From positions 1-16,408 of the forward strand of contig JAHIRL010000090.1 in the NCBI GenBank assembly GCA_018818755.1: a stretch of 16,408 bases of DNA, written 5' to 3'. Positions 1-6,921 of this stretch are shown here, one piece after another (positions within the stretch are counted from its first letter, which is position 1; the number at the start of each line of letters is the position of its first letter). Below the pieces are notes generated by a model. It worked only from the letters and a program-made list of their open reading frames with translations. It was not told the DNA's origin and searched no databases. Source of the DNA: Patescibacteria group bacterium (lineage in GTDB: Bacteria; Patescibacteriota; Gracilibacteria; UBA1369; LOWO2-01-FULL-3). The position numbers and the translations under genes were made by a program.

Positions 1-33
1 TACCTCTGTAAGTGTTTTATATTCTTTCTGCAT
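1..33 (-). CDS. atpB: V-type ATPase subunit B, N-terminal 11 codons only
   Basis: Only the start is inside the window. The minus strand reads MQKEYKTLTEV from an ATG at 33, which fits the usual N-terminus of the non-catalytic B subunit (KEYxTxxEVxGP). B alternates with A in the A3B3 head and carries the non-catalytic nucleotide sites. It lies 29 nt downstream of the A gene, the standard A-B order. TAAC lies 12-15 nt before the ATG, as for other genes in this operon, and a second TAAC lies 2-5 nt before it. Identity rests on 11 residues plus gene order. Confidence 0.8.
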   Translation of the reverse strand, partial: MQKEYKTLTEV

Positions 34-62
34 GGTTAAAATGAGTTAGATTGATTTATAAT

Positions 63-1841
63 TTAAGACTCGCTTGAGAATTTTGTACCGAACTCTGAGA
101 TTGAGCTTGTAACTTCTTTCTCAAGTTCTTCATATTTTTCCAGTTCTTCGTGGGAGAAATCCTTACATTTAACCACTTTTTCCAGTACCGGTAATTTTAG
201 GAATTCTTCAAAATCGAAACCTTCTTTATCTACGATTTTGTTGGTTTCGTGGAAGACTGCCATGATGCATTTTAGGATTCCAAATTGTTTTTTTAGTGGA
301 GTGTATGCATCAACATAGTCGAAAGCATTTTGGAAAAGGAAATCTTCACGGATGGATTTTGTTGTTTCCAAAACCAATCTTTCTTTTGGAGAGAGAGCAT
401 CTGTACCGACAAGACGCACAATTTCTTCAAGTTTGGCTTCCTGTTGCAGAAGGCTCATAGCTTGTGCTCTGTATTCTCCGTATTTTTCGTCGACTTCTTT
501 CTTCCAGTAGTCGGCAACATTGTCCAGATATAGGGAGTAGCTGTTTAGCCAGTTAATGGCTGGGAAGTGTCGTTTGTAGGCAAGTTTGGCATCCAATCCC
601 CAGAATACCTTAGTTACACGCAGAGTGTTTTGGGTTACAGGTTCTGAAAGATCTCCACCCGGAGGCGACACAGCTCCGATAACCGTAACAGATCCAAGTC
701 TTCCTTGGGATCCGGAACATTCAACATATCCGGCTCTTTCGTAGAACTCAGCTGTCTTAGATCCGAGGTAGGCAGGATATCCTTCCTCACCCGGCATTTC
801 TTCAAGACGACCGGACATCTCACGCAGAGCTTCCGCCCAACGAGAGGTGGAATCGGCCATGAGCGCTACATTGTATCCCATATCACGATAATATTCCGCA
901 ATTGTGATACCTGTGTATACAGAGGCCTCACGAGCGGCTACCGGCATGTTTGAAGTGTTGGCAATAAGAATTGTTCGTTTCATCAGAGGTTCTTTTGTAT
1001 TTGGATCTTCCAATTCCGGAAACTCCATAAGTACATCTGTCATTTCGTTTCCGCGCTCTCCGCAACCGATATAAACGATAACCTGCGCATCGCAAAATTT
1101 GGCAAGTGATTGCTGAGTAACGGTTTTTCCAGCTCCGAAAGGGCCAGGGATACATCCTGCTCCTCCCTTTACGATTGGGAACATTGTATCAAGAATCCTG
1201 GTTCCAGTTACGAGTGGTTCGTTTGGTACTTTTTTATTCTTAAATGGTCTAGGTCTTCTAATTGACCATTTTTGGGACATTTTTATCTCATGATTTTTCC
1301 CGTCTTCATCTTTTACAATTGCCACTGTGTCATCCAGAGTGAAAGATCCGTTTTTGATTTCTTCAATGGTTCCGTTTTCAATATCGGCAGGAATCATGAT
1401 GCGGTGAGTAATAAGTGTAGTTTCGTCTACTTCACCGATAATATCTCCTCCGCTAACTTCATCACCTTTGTTTGCTGTGGCTTTGAAATCCCACTTTTTG
1501 CTGTGATCCAAGGCAGGAACATCGATACCACGAGTGATAAAGGCTCCGGCTTCTTTTTCGATAAGTTCGAGTGGTCGTTGGATACCATCATAGATGGATG
1601 TTAAAAGTCCCGGACCAAGATCTACGACCATGGTTTCACCTGTTGCATATACCGGATCCCCTGGGCCAATGCCTGTGGTTTCTTCGTAAACCTGAATAGA
1701 GGCTTCGTCACCGCGCAATTCGATGATTTCTCCCATAAGTTTCTCGTCTGAAACTTTTACTACTTCGTACATTTTTGCGCTTTTCATGCCGTTGGCTATG
1801 ACTAGAGGCCCTGATACTTTCGTTATAATTCCTTGTTTCAT
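63..1841 (-). CDS. atpA: V-type ATPase catalytic subunit A
   Basis: Catalytic subunit of the V/A-type rotary ATPase; it hydrolyses or makes ATP in the cytoplasmic A3B3 head. At 592 aa it has the normal family length. The N-terminal beta-barrel opens with GIITKVSGPLVIANG. The bulge domain unique to A subunits occupies about residues 110-200. The Walker A P-loop is GPFGAGKT (233-240, Lys239), the catalytic glutamate lies in GERGNEMTDV (Glu262), and the Walker B end and arginine-rich stretch is ALMADSTSRWAEALREMSGR (Asp330). All catalytic residues look intact. The ATG at 1841 starts the conserved N-terminus. No Shine-Dalgarno is present; TAAC lies 12-15 nt upstream. It follows F after 68 nt and precedes B. 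Confidence 0.97.
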   Translation of the reverse strand: MKQGIITKVSGPLVIANGMKSAKMYEVVKVSDEKLMGEIIELRGDEASIQVYEETTGIGPGDPVYATGETMVVDLGPGLLTSIYDGIQRPLELIEKEAGAFITRGIDVPALDHSKKWDFKATANKGDEVSGGDIIGEVDETTLITHRIMIPADIENGTIEEIKNGSFTLDDTVAIVKDEDGKNHEIKMSQKWSIRRPRPFKNKKVPNEPLVTGTRILDTMFPIVKGGAGCIPGPFGAGKTVTQQSLAKFCDAQVIVYIGCGERGNEMTDVLMEFPELEDPNTKEPLMKRTILIANTSNMPVAAREASVYTGITIAEYYRDMGYNVALMADSTSRWAEALREMSGRLEEMPGEEGYPAYLGSKTAEFYERAGYVECSGSQGRLGSVTVIGAVSPPGGDLSEPVTQNTLRVTKVFWGLDAKLAYKRHFPAINWLNSYSLYLDNVADYWKKEVDEKYGEYRAQAMSLLQQEAKLEEIVRLVGTDALSPKERLVLETTKSIREDFLFQNAFDYVDAYTPLKKQFGILKCIMAVFHETNKIVDKEGFDFEEFLKLPVLEKVVKCKDFSHEELEKYEELEKEVTSSISEFGTKFSSES

Positions 1842-1909
1842 GATATTTTTTAGTTAGTTTTTTATATAGTTAGGTTTGTATGAATTTTGCTTTGCGAATT
1901 TCTTTATGG

Positions 1910-2275
1910 TTATTCTTTAAAGATGTCACTTCCAACCGCTTGTTCTACCATCTTTCCAAGTCTCTTCATTCCGTATCCTGTTGTTCCTTTGCTTCCGGGA
2001 ACGGGTACGATGGCGGGAAGGGCACTTTTGCTCAATTTCTTATAGTCTTCGTGGGAAATTCCTGTGGCAAGGTCTTCGGTTATGAAAATAATTGCGTATT
2101 TGGGTCTTGTTTCTCCGGATTTCTCATCTATTATAATTTCTTGTGATTTTAAATCTGTTAGAACTTTTAGGGCTTCTTTGCTATCCATGGCGCTGTGAGT
2201 TTCCAGGCCGAGGGCTTTGAATCCGAGTATTGTATCTTTGTTTCCGACAATGGCGATTGAATAATTGTTTTTCAT
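1910..2275 (-). CDS. atpF: V-type ATPase subunit F
   Basis: Small central-stalk subunit that binds the D rotor shaft and modulates rotation. At 121 aa it is slightly longer than the usual 100-110 aa. The N-terminal Rossmann-like strand and turn (SIAIVGNKDTILGFKALGLE) and the IIFITEDLA strand near residues 62-72 are family hallmarks. PAIVPVPGSKGTTGYG and a C-terminal helix ending in IFKE follow. It sits in the canonical place between C and A. The start ATG lies 14 nt after the C stop codon, and that TAA stop is itself part of the upstream TAAC element. Confidence 0.93.
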   Translation of the reverse strand: MKNNYSIAIVGNKDTILGFKALGLETHSAMDSKEALKVLTDLKSQEIIIDEKSGETRPKYAIIFITEDLATGISHEDYKKLSKSALPAIVPVPGSKGTTGYGMKRLGKMVEQAVGSDIFKE

Positions 2276-2289
2276 GGTTTTGTTGAATG

Positions 2290-3336
2290 TTATGAGTATA
2301 GGTCTCTTAGTTTTTCGTGAATGTGTTCAGGTTCGATATTACTTAATTTGTTTAGTAGGATCATTCTGATGCTTAGGGCGTTGTTTGCTTTAGCCAAAAA
2401 GTAGGCGATTAGAGGTTCGGGGCCAAAGGCGATCAGTTTGGATTCTTTAATGTAGGAGATAAGGTGATTTTCAATCTCTTTTTCAAGGAAGATAAAGGTT
2501 TTCTCTGCTTCGTAGTGTTTGTATCCTTCGCTAATGATTTTGTAGTAGTCGCTTGTTTTCATTGTTTCGGGGAATTCACTGAGCTTGTGTTTGTAGGCTT
2601 CTTGAAATTTTTGGAAGGAAATGTTGCCATTCCAAAGGAAGGCAATTTCGTATGTTTCCAGTTCTTTATCTTGCGCCTTCATCCGGAAGAATAGGCGGAT
2701 ATTAGAGAGATCTATTAGTTTTTGAACATAACGAATCAAAAAATTGTTTTTGCTGTCAGTTGCGATGTTGAAAATTATTTTCATTAGTTTTTGATCCAGA
2801 TAGAGATCGATTACTTGAGGATTTTTGTGTTCTTTTTCAAATAATTCCTGAACTTTTTTAATTTTCTTTTTTAGGTAGGTTTCGGTAATTTCTTCAAGGT
2901 AGAAAGGGGCTACTATTTCGTTGTCGAAAATAAATTTCTTCAATGATTCGATGGGTATTGTGCCCAAATCGTTCATCAGATGTTTTACATCTTCAAAAGT
3001 TTTTCCGCTTAAAAAAGCCTTGATTAGCGTTTTGATATTATGAAAATCATATTGTAGCCAAATTATTTGAAGAATTCTTTTGTTGGGCGTAACTTTTTCC
3101 AGGGTCGTTTTTATATCTATCAATCCTTCATTGATAACTTCTTGAAAATCGGCGACATCGTTTATGCCAACTTTATTATCTGAGTAGTCCAGTTCGTTTA
3201 GAATCTTGAACGATTCATTTGCGGATTTGGCTAGAACCATTCTTTCTACTTCGTTTTCGTTGAGTAGAAAATTTTCCAAGGTGCGAACCAGGGCAACGCT
3301 GTATGTAAAATCGTATTTGTCTTGTATGTGATTCAT
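2290..3336 (-). CDS. atpC: V-type ATPase subunit C (AC39/d family)
   Basis: At 348 aa it belongs to the helical, funnel-shaped C/d subunit family that links the central rotor shaft (D-F) to the membrane K ring. The N-terminus DKYDFTYSVALVRTLENFLLNENEVERMV and the repeated LIKAFLSGK / LIAYFLAKANNALSIRMIL blocks fit the family: each third of the protein has a helix that contacts the ring, and the final third ends in a conserved block before RDLYS. Sequence conservation in this family is low, so gene order (E-C-F) carries much of the weight. It starts 2 nt after the E stop codon, so it is probably translationally coupled, and it is the one operon gene without TAAC at the usual spacing. Confidence 0.9.
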   Translation of the reverse strand: MNHIQDKYDFTYSVALVRTLENFLLNENEVERMVLAKSANESFKILNELDYSDNKVGINDVADFQEVINEGLIDIKTTLEKVTPNKRILQIIWLQYDFHNIKTLIKAFLSGKTFEDVKHLMNDLGTIPIESLKKFIFDNEIVAPFYLEEITETYLKKKIKKVQELFEKEHKNPQVIDLYLDQKLMKIIFNIATDSKNNFLIRYVQKLIDLSNIRLFFRMKAQDKELETYEIAFLWNGNISFQKFQEAYKHKLSEFPETMKTSDYYKIISEGYKHYEAEKTFIFLEKEIENHLISYIKESKLIAFGPEPLIAYFLAKANNALSIRMILLNKLSNIEPEHIHEKLRDLYS

Positions 3337-3338
3337 GT

Positions 3339-3902
3339 TTAGAATAGTAGTTTATTTAGATCTATTTCCAGATTTTCACGCAATTGATTTTTGATAATGG
3401 TTTCAAATGAGTTATCTATTTCTCTTTTGTCTGTTTTTGCGATAAATCCACCAATGATGTTACTTGCTTTATCTGAGAGCATGAATGGTTGTTTTGATGC
3501 TTTTATTGCTTCTTTGGTGGCTTCTTCTTTGCCTTTTGCCGGAACTATTACGACATCTTCTTTTCCAAGATCGATTTTTTCGAGGATCGCGGTTAGAATT
3601 GCTTGGTATTTATCCGATGCGGCGAGTTTTTCAATTGCTGCATCAAAAATCTCCTCAATAAGTTCTCTTTTGGCTTTAAGCATTTTGTTCTTGGCATCCA
3701 TAGTTGCGATATTCTCGGCTTTCTGTAATATTTTTGTGGTATTTTCTTCTAATTTGGTGTGCAGGTTTTGAGTCACTTCTTTTTGTGCAGCATCGTATTT
3801 TTCTTTAAGGCTTTTATGTTTGCGTTCAAAATTGGCATCAATTTCTTTTAGACGCTTTTGTGCTTCTTCTTGTATTTTGGCGAGAATATCACTTAGGGCC
3901 AT
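3339..3902 (-). CDS. atpE: V-type ATPase subunit E, peripheral stalk
   Basis: At 187 aa, this is the peripheral-stalk stator subunit that pairs with the G/H coiled coil and anchors the A3B3 head to subunit I. The first ~90 residues are a charged helix (KIQEEAQKRLKEIDANFERK onward). The rest forms the globular E domain, with ILEKIDLGKEDVVIVPAKGK and a typical glycine turn before FIAKTDKREIDNSFETII. The C-terminus (NQLRENLEIDLNKLLF) resembles the family ending. The ATG at 3902 is preceded by TAAC at 11-14 nt and, further up, by the K-E stem-loop. Confidence 0.93.
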   Translation of the reverse strand: MALSDILAKIQEEAQKRLKEIDANFERKHKSLKEKYDAAQKEVTQNLHTKLEENTTKILQKAENIATMDAKNKMLKAKRELIEEIFDAAIEKLAASDKYQAILTAILEKIDLGKEDVVIVPAKGKEEATKEAIKASKQPFMLSDKASNIIGGFIAKTDKREIDNSFETIIKNQLRENLEIDLNKLLF

Positions 3903-3927
3903 ATTTCAATTGGTTAATTATTTGTTT

Positions 3928-3962
3928 ACTTTAAGCCTTTATCTGCATAAAGGCCTAAAAGT
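3928..3962 (-). promoter_or_regulatory. Stem-loop in the K-E intergenic region of the ATPase mRNA
   Basis: On the minus-strand transcript, ACTTTTAGGCCTTTAT (3962-3947) pairs with ATAAAGGCTTAAAGT (3942-3928) around a GCAG tetraloop. This gives about 15 pairs with one bulged base and one G-U pair. It begins 5 nt after the subunit K stop and ends 25 nt before the E start. No T-run follows, so it is not a normal terminator. Placed behind the proteolipid gene, whose product is needed in many copies, it could protect the upstream mRNA end or mark a processing site. That role is inference. Confidence 0.7.
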
Positions 3963-3966
3963 AAGC

Positions 3967-4452
3967 CTATAATTTGATGAAGAAAATCAAAAGTGCACTT
4001 ATCAAGAATCCAAGAACCGCATAAGTTTCCACCATGGCTGAAAGCACGATTGCTTTACCCATTTGAGAACCATCTTTTGCGATCATGTTCATTCCTGCAG
4101 CTGATACTTTTCCTTGATTGATTCCGGAAGAAAGGCAAGCTATTGCACAAGGTAGACAAGCAAAGAATAACTGCCAACCTTGAGCCAGACTGATTTCTTT
4201 TGGCTCACCAACAAGAACTCCTGTGAAAAGTAGAATCAAAAATCCTACCAAGAATCCGTAGATTCCTTGTGTTCCCGGCAAAGCTTCTAGTACGAGTACT
4301 TTACCGAATTTTTCAGGTTGTTCTGTTGCCACTCCAGCACCGGCTTGACCTGCGAGGCCCACACCAATTGCTGATCCTGCGCCTCCGAGTCCAACGGCTA
4401 ATGCCGCTCCGGCTAGTGCTAGTGCCAATCCATCTCCTAGGAATTGTTCCAT
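3967..4452 (-). CDS. atpK: V-type ATPase proteolipid subunit K (c-ring, duplicated hairpin)
   Basis: At 161 aa it has four membrane helices made of two hairpins, the size of a V-type 16-kDa proteolipid, forming the ion-carrying rotor ring. The ion carboxylate is Glu142 in MVETYAVLGFLIS. The side-chain Na+ ligands known from E. hirae NtpK (Thr64, Gln65, Gln110, Glu139) all have counterparts: Thr61 and Gln62 in PGTQGIYGF, Gln113 in SGINQGKVSAAG, and Glu142. This points to Na+ coupling (inference from known structures). An extra glutamate, Glu56, lies in the first hairpin (VLEALPGTQ) where E. hirae has Gln. The start codon follows the I stop by 12 nt, and the TAA of that stop is part of the TAAC element. 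Confidence 0.96.
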   Translation of the reverse strand: MEQFLGDGLALALAGAALAVGLGGAGSAIGVGLAGQAGAGVATEQPEKFGKVLVLEALPGTQGIYGFLVGFLILLFTGVLVGEPKEISLAQGWQLFFACLPCAIACLSSGINQGKVSAAGMNMIAKDGSQMGKAIVLSAMVETYAVLGFLISALLIFFIKL

Positions 4453-4464
4453 AATTAATATTGG

Positions 4465-6456
4465 TTAAGAATTATTTTTTATGAAAATATATTTACATTT
4501 TTTACTGAATGGTTTTAGTCCGGTTCCGCCTCCTTCCAAGAATTTTCCAAAGAACTCAACGAATTGGAGACGACCTGAGTGGATAAATGATCCAAGTGTG
4601 TTTATGAGTATGTTAAATACATGACCTCCGACGAACACGATTATCATAAATATCCATCCAACATAAGGAATCATATCTTTCATAAGAACTGCGATAATGT
4701 TTACAGCAAGGCCGATAATTGCAGTGGCAAGGCCAAGTGCGAGTAGACGGGAGTAAGAAAGGACATCACTGAGGTATCCAATTAAATCGTAGAGGCTTAA
4801 AAATCCGCTTACCAGTTTTCCTACGATATTTTTTTTGTCTCTACCCTGTGTTAAAACGATAATGACTGCTCCTAAAATGACCCACCATTTTCCAATTGCA
4901 ATCATATTTTGAGGTAGGACACTTGCGGCGGCGAGGATAGCGAAGCCGATTCCGGTGAGCATAAATGCCCATGGTCCAACATCTAAAATAGCATCAATTT
5001 TATTTCCGGTTTTTATGGCGTGGATGAGTTTCATGTATGTTCCCATGAGAATCTGGAAAAATCCCAATCCAAGTGAAAGTATTAGGACTGTGAGTGGATC
5101 TGTAAGTGAATTGATTTTTTGGAAGATGAAAATTTGTTCACCGCTATCTGTTGTGGTGGTCAAAAAGTCAGGAACTTGATCCGGACTTAGGCTGAACCAT
5201 CCACCAAAAAGTCCGCCGATTACAAAAGTGACAAGTCCGCCATACATCAAAAGTTTCACCAATTTCCTGAGTCCTTGTGGTAGTTTTAAAAATTTTAGAG
5301 CAAGGGCTGTGCAGACGAACATTATGATGCCGTAAGCGGCGTCGGTCAGACACATTCCGAAAAACACTATAAAATAAACCGCCAAAAATGGGGTAGGGTC
5401 GATCTCTGTACTTTTGGGTAGGCCGTAAATTTCGGTGACCGCCTCAAATGGTTCAATGAACTTGTTGTTTTTGATTACTACGGGGATGTTTTCTCCTTTT
5501 TCCGGCTCAATTTCTCTTAGAAGGTATCGATTTGTTATTTTTGAGAGTTGATCTTCAATTTTTTCGATATTTTTTTCTGGAATCCATCCTTGGATAATAC
5601 AGCTGTAATTTGTTTTTGTGAGTTTTTTGTCTTCTTCGAGTTTTTCTTTTTCCCAATTGAGATAATCGTGCACGATCATTAGTTCGTCGAGATGTTTTGA
5701 AAGTGATTTTAGTTCTTTTTCAGCTTTTTCAATGGTTTCTTCGCAAGTCTCGATTTGTTTTTGAAGTTTTTGATTATAGGCTTTTAGTAGTCCTTTTTCT
5801 CTTGGTAGTTCTGTTTCGGTAAATTTATATCTGGAAGTGATTTCTCGAAGTTCTGTTTCCAATTCTTTACTGAAGACAATTAGGATGTAGGCGTTATTGT
5901 CGTCTTGGTTGATTTTTTCGATTGAGGTTAGGGCGCTTACATTGTTTACTGCCTGATATATTTCATTGTAGTTTTCTTTTTTTAAGGAACCCAGGATTAT
6001 TTTTGAATTTGCGCTTCCATCGAGATTTTCCAAGTTTACTCCAAGGTTTTTCCATACTTGATATGTGTCTAATTCGGCTTGGAAGGCGGCTTTTTCGTTT
6101 CTGGCCTGGAGGAGATTATTTTCGTGTTTGAGAATTTCTTTTGTAATTTCTTTATGTTTTGACTCTTCGGCTTTTTCCTTCACTTGATCGGTATTGAGAC
6201 ATATTGGTTCTGCGAGAAGTCCTTTTGCTTTGACATATCTGCTCAGGACTTTAATAGAGTAATCTATGTTGGCGAATTCCAGTTCGATTTCTTGTAATTT
6301 TTGGAGTTGATTGGGAGAATGTTGAGTTTCAACGCCTTCCTCGGTGCTTATTGCTTGTAGTTCCATGGCATTGGTATTTTGCAAAAGCTCTAAAACTTCT
6401 GTTTTGTGTTCGAGTGTTGTTAATAGCTGAATTTTTCGGGTTTTGGCTATTGCCAT
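4465..6456 (-). CDS. atpI: V-type ATPase subunit I (a-subunit, stator channel)
   Basis: Membrane stator subunit (V0 a / NtpI) that forms the ion half-channels against the K ring. With the start chosen here (ATG at 6456, MAIAKTRKIQLL) it has 663 aa. The first ~340 residues are a cytoplasmic domain with long coiled coils that bind the E-G stalks. The C-terminal half has about eight hydrophobic segments, beginning FLAVYFIVFFGMCLTDAAYG. The essential arginine is in DVLSYSRLLALGLA (Arg570), and the family ending GGGTGLKPF is present. An in-frame ATG 54 nt further upstream would overlap the preceding gene and adds a non-conserved tail, so I rejected it. TAAC lies 13-16 nt upstream of the chosen ATG. 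Confidence 0.95.
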   Translation of the reverse strand: MAIAKTRKIQLLTTLEHKTEVLELLQNTNAMELQAISTEEGVETQHSPNQLQKLQEIELEFANIDYSIKVLSRYVKAKGLLAEPICLNTDQVKEKAEESKHKEITKEILKHENNLLQARNEKAAFQAELDTYQVWKNLGVNLENLDGSANSKIILGSLKKENYNEIYQAVNNVSALTSIEKINQDDNNAYILIVFSKELETELREITSRYKFTETELPREKGLLKAYNQKLQKQIETCEETIEKAEKELKSLSKHLDELMIVHDYLNWEKEKLEEDKKLTKTNYSCIIQGWIPEKNIEKIEDQLSKITNRYLLREIEPEKGENIPVVIKNNKFIEPFEAVTEIYGLPKSTEIDPTPFLAVYFIVFFGMCLTDAAYGIIMFVCTALALKFLKLPQGLRKLVKLLMYGGLVTFVIGGLFGGWFSLSPDQVPDFLTTTTDSGEQIFIFQKINSLTDPLTVLILSLGLGFFQILMGTYMKLIHAIKTGNKIDAILDVGPWAFMLTGIGFAILAAASVLPQNMIAIGKWWVILGAVIIVLTQGRDKKNIVGKLVSGFLSLYDLIGYLSDVLSYSRLLALGLATAIIGLAVNIIAVLMKDMIPYVGWIFMIIVFVGGHVFNILINTLGSFIHSGRLQFVEFFGKFLEGGGTGLKPFSKKCKYIFIKNNS

Positions 6457-6478
6457 GAGTTTGGATTGGTTATTTTTA

Positions 6479-6805
6479 TTAGTTTGTGTGTTCCATGAAG
6501 ATGGAAACAACCGTATCTACGGCTTTGTCCATTGATCCTCGGCATTCTCTCATCTTTGAGTTTTGTTCGTTGCTAGCTGTGGCTATTTTAGATTTCATGA
6601 GTTCGCCGGCTTCTTGTTTTACATCATCAAGCTTTTTGTTCCCCTCGTTTCTTAGATTTTGTTCAAATTCGGCAAGCTTGCGTTCTTCTTCTTCCTCGGC
6701 AGCTTTAAACTCCTGCTCCTTCTTTATTTGGTGCCGTTCGACACTTTTTTTCGCTTCTTCTTCGGTTTTGATTATTTCCTCGATGGGATCTGATTGATTA
6801 GTCAT
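6479..6805 (-). CDS. atpH: V-type ATPase peripheral-stalk coiled-coil subunit (H/G-like)
   Basis: At 108 aa and highly charged, it is almost entirely helical: heptad-rich stretches run from EEIIKTEEEAKKSVERHQIK through EAGELMKSKIA. This is the pattern of the short coiled-coil partner of subunit E in the peripheral stalk (called H, G or NtpF by organism). It is the first gene of the operon, directly before I, the usual place for this subunit. Family assignment depends on context and composition, since coiled coils retain little sequence signature. TAAC lies 11-14 nt before the ATG. An AAGGAG occurs in the leader, but 20-odd nt upstream, too far for normal Shine-Dalgarno use. Confidence 0.85.
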   Translation of the reverse strand: MTNQSDPIEEIIKTEEEAKKSVERHQIKKEQEFKAAEEEEERKLAEFEQNLRNEGNKKLDDVKQEAGELMKSKIATASNEQNSKMRECRGSMDKAVDTVVSIFMEHTN

Positions 6806-6871
6806 GATTGTATTTGTTAGCTTGAATACTCCTTAATATATGTATGAAAAGGATAGATTTTTTGCGGAGTA

Positions 6872-6900
6872 AGTTTAATTAGCGGGTTTGAAAAAGTCAA
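6872..6900 (-). promoter_or_regulatory. Predicted sigma70-type promoter of the V-ATPase operon
   Basis: On the minus strand, TTGACT (6900-6895), a 17-nt spacer and TAAACT (6877-6872) lie in the 116-nt gap between the exonuclease gene and the first ATPase gene. The predicted start near 6865 gives a leader of about 60 nt. I see no terminator hairpin for the upstream exonuclease gene in this gap, so read-through could also feed the operon. Confidence 0.65.
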
Positions 6901-6921
6901 TGCTGATTTTTTTGTTTTTTG

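Noticed and set aside
6457..6510. An upstream start for subunit I at 6510.
   Set aside because: It adds 18 non-conserved residues that overlap the preceding gene; MAIAKTRKIQLL matches the family start.
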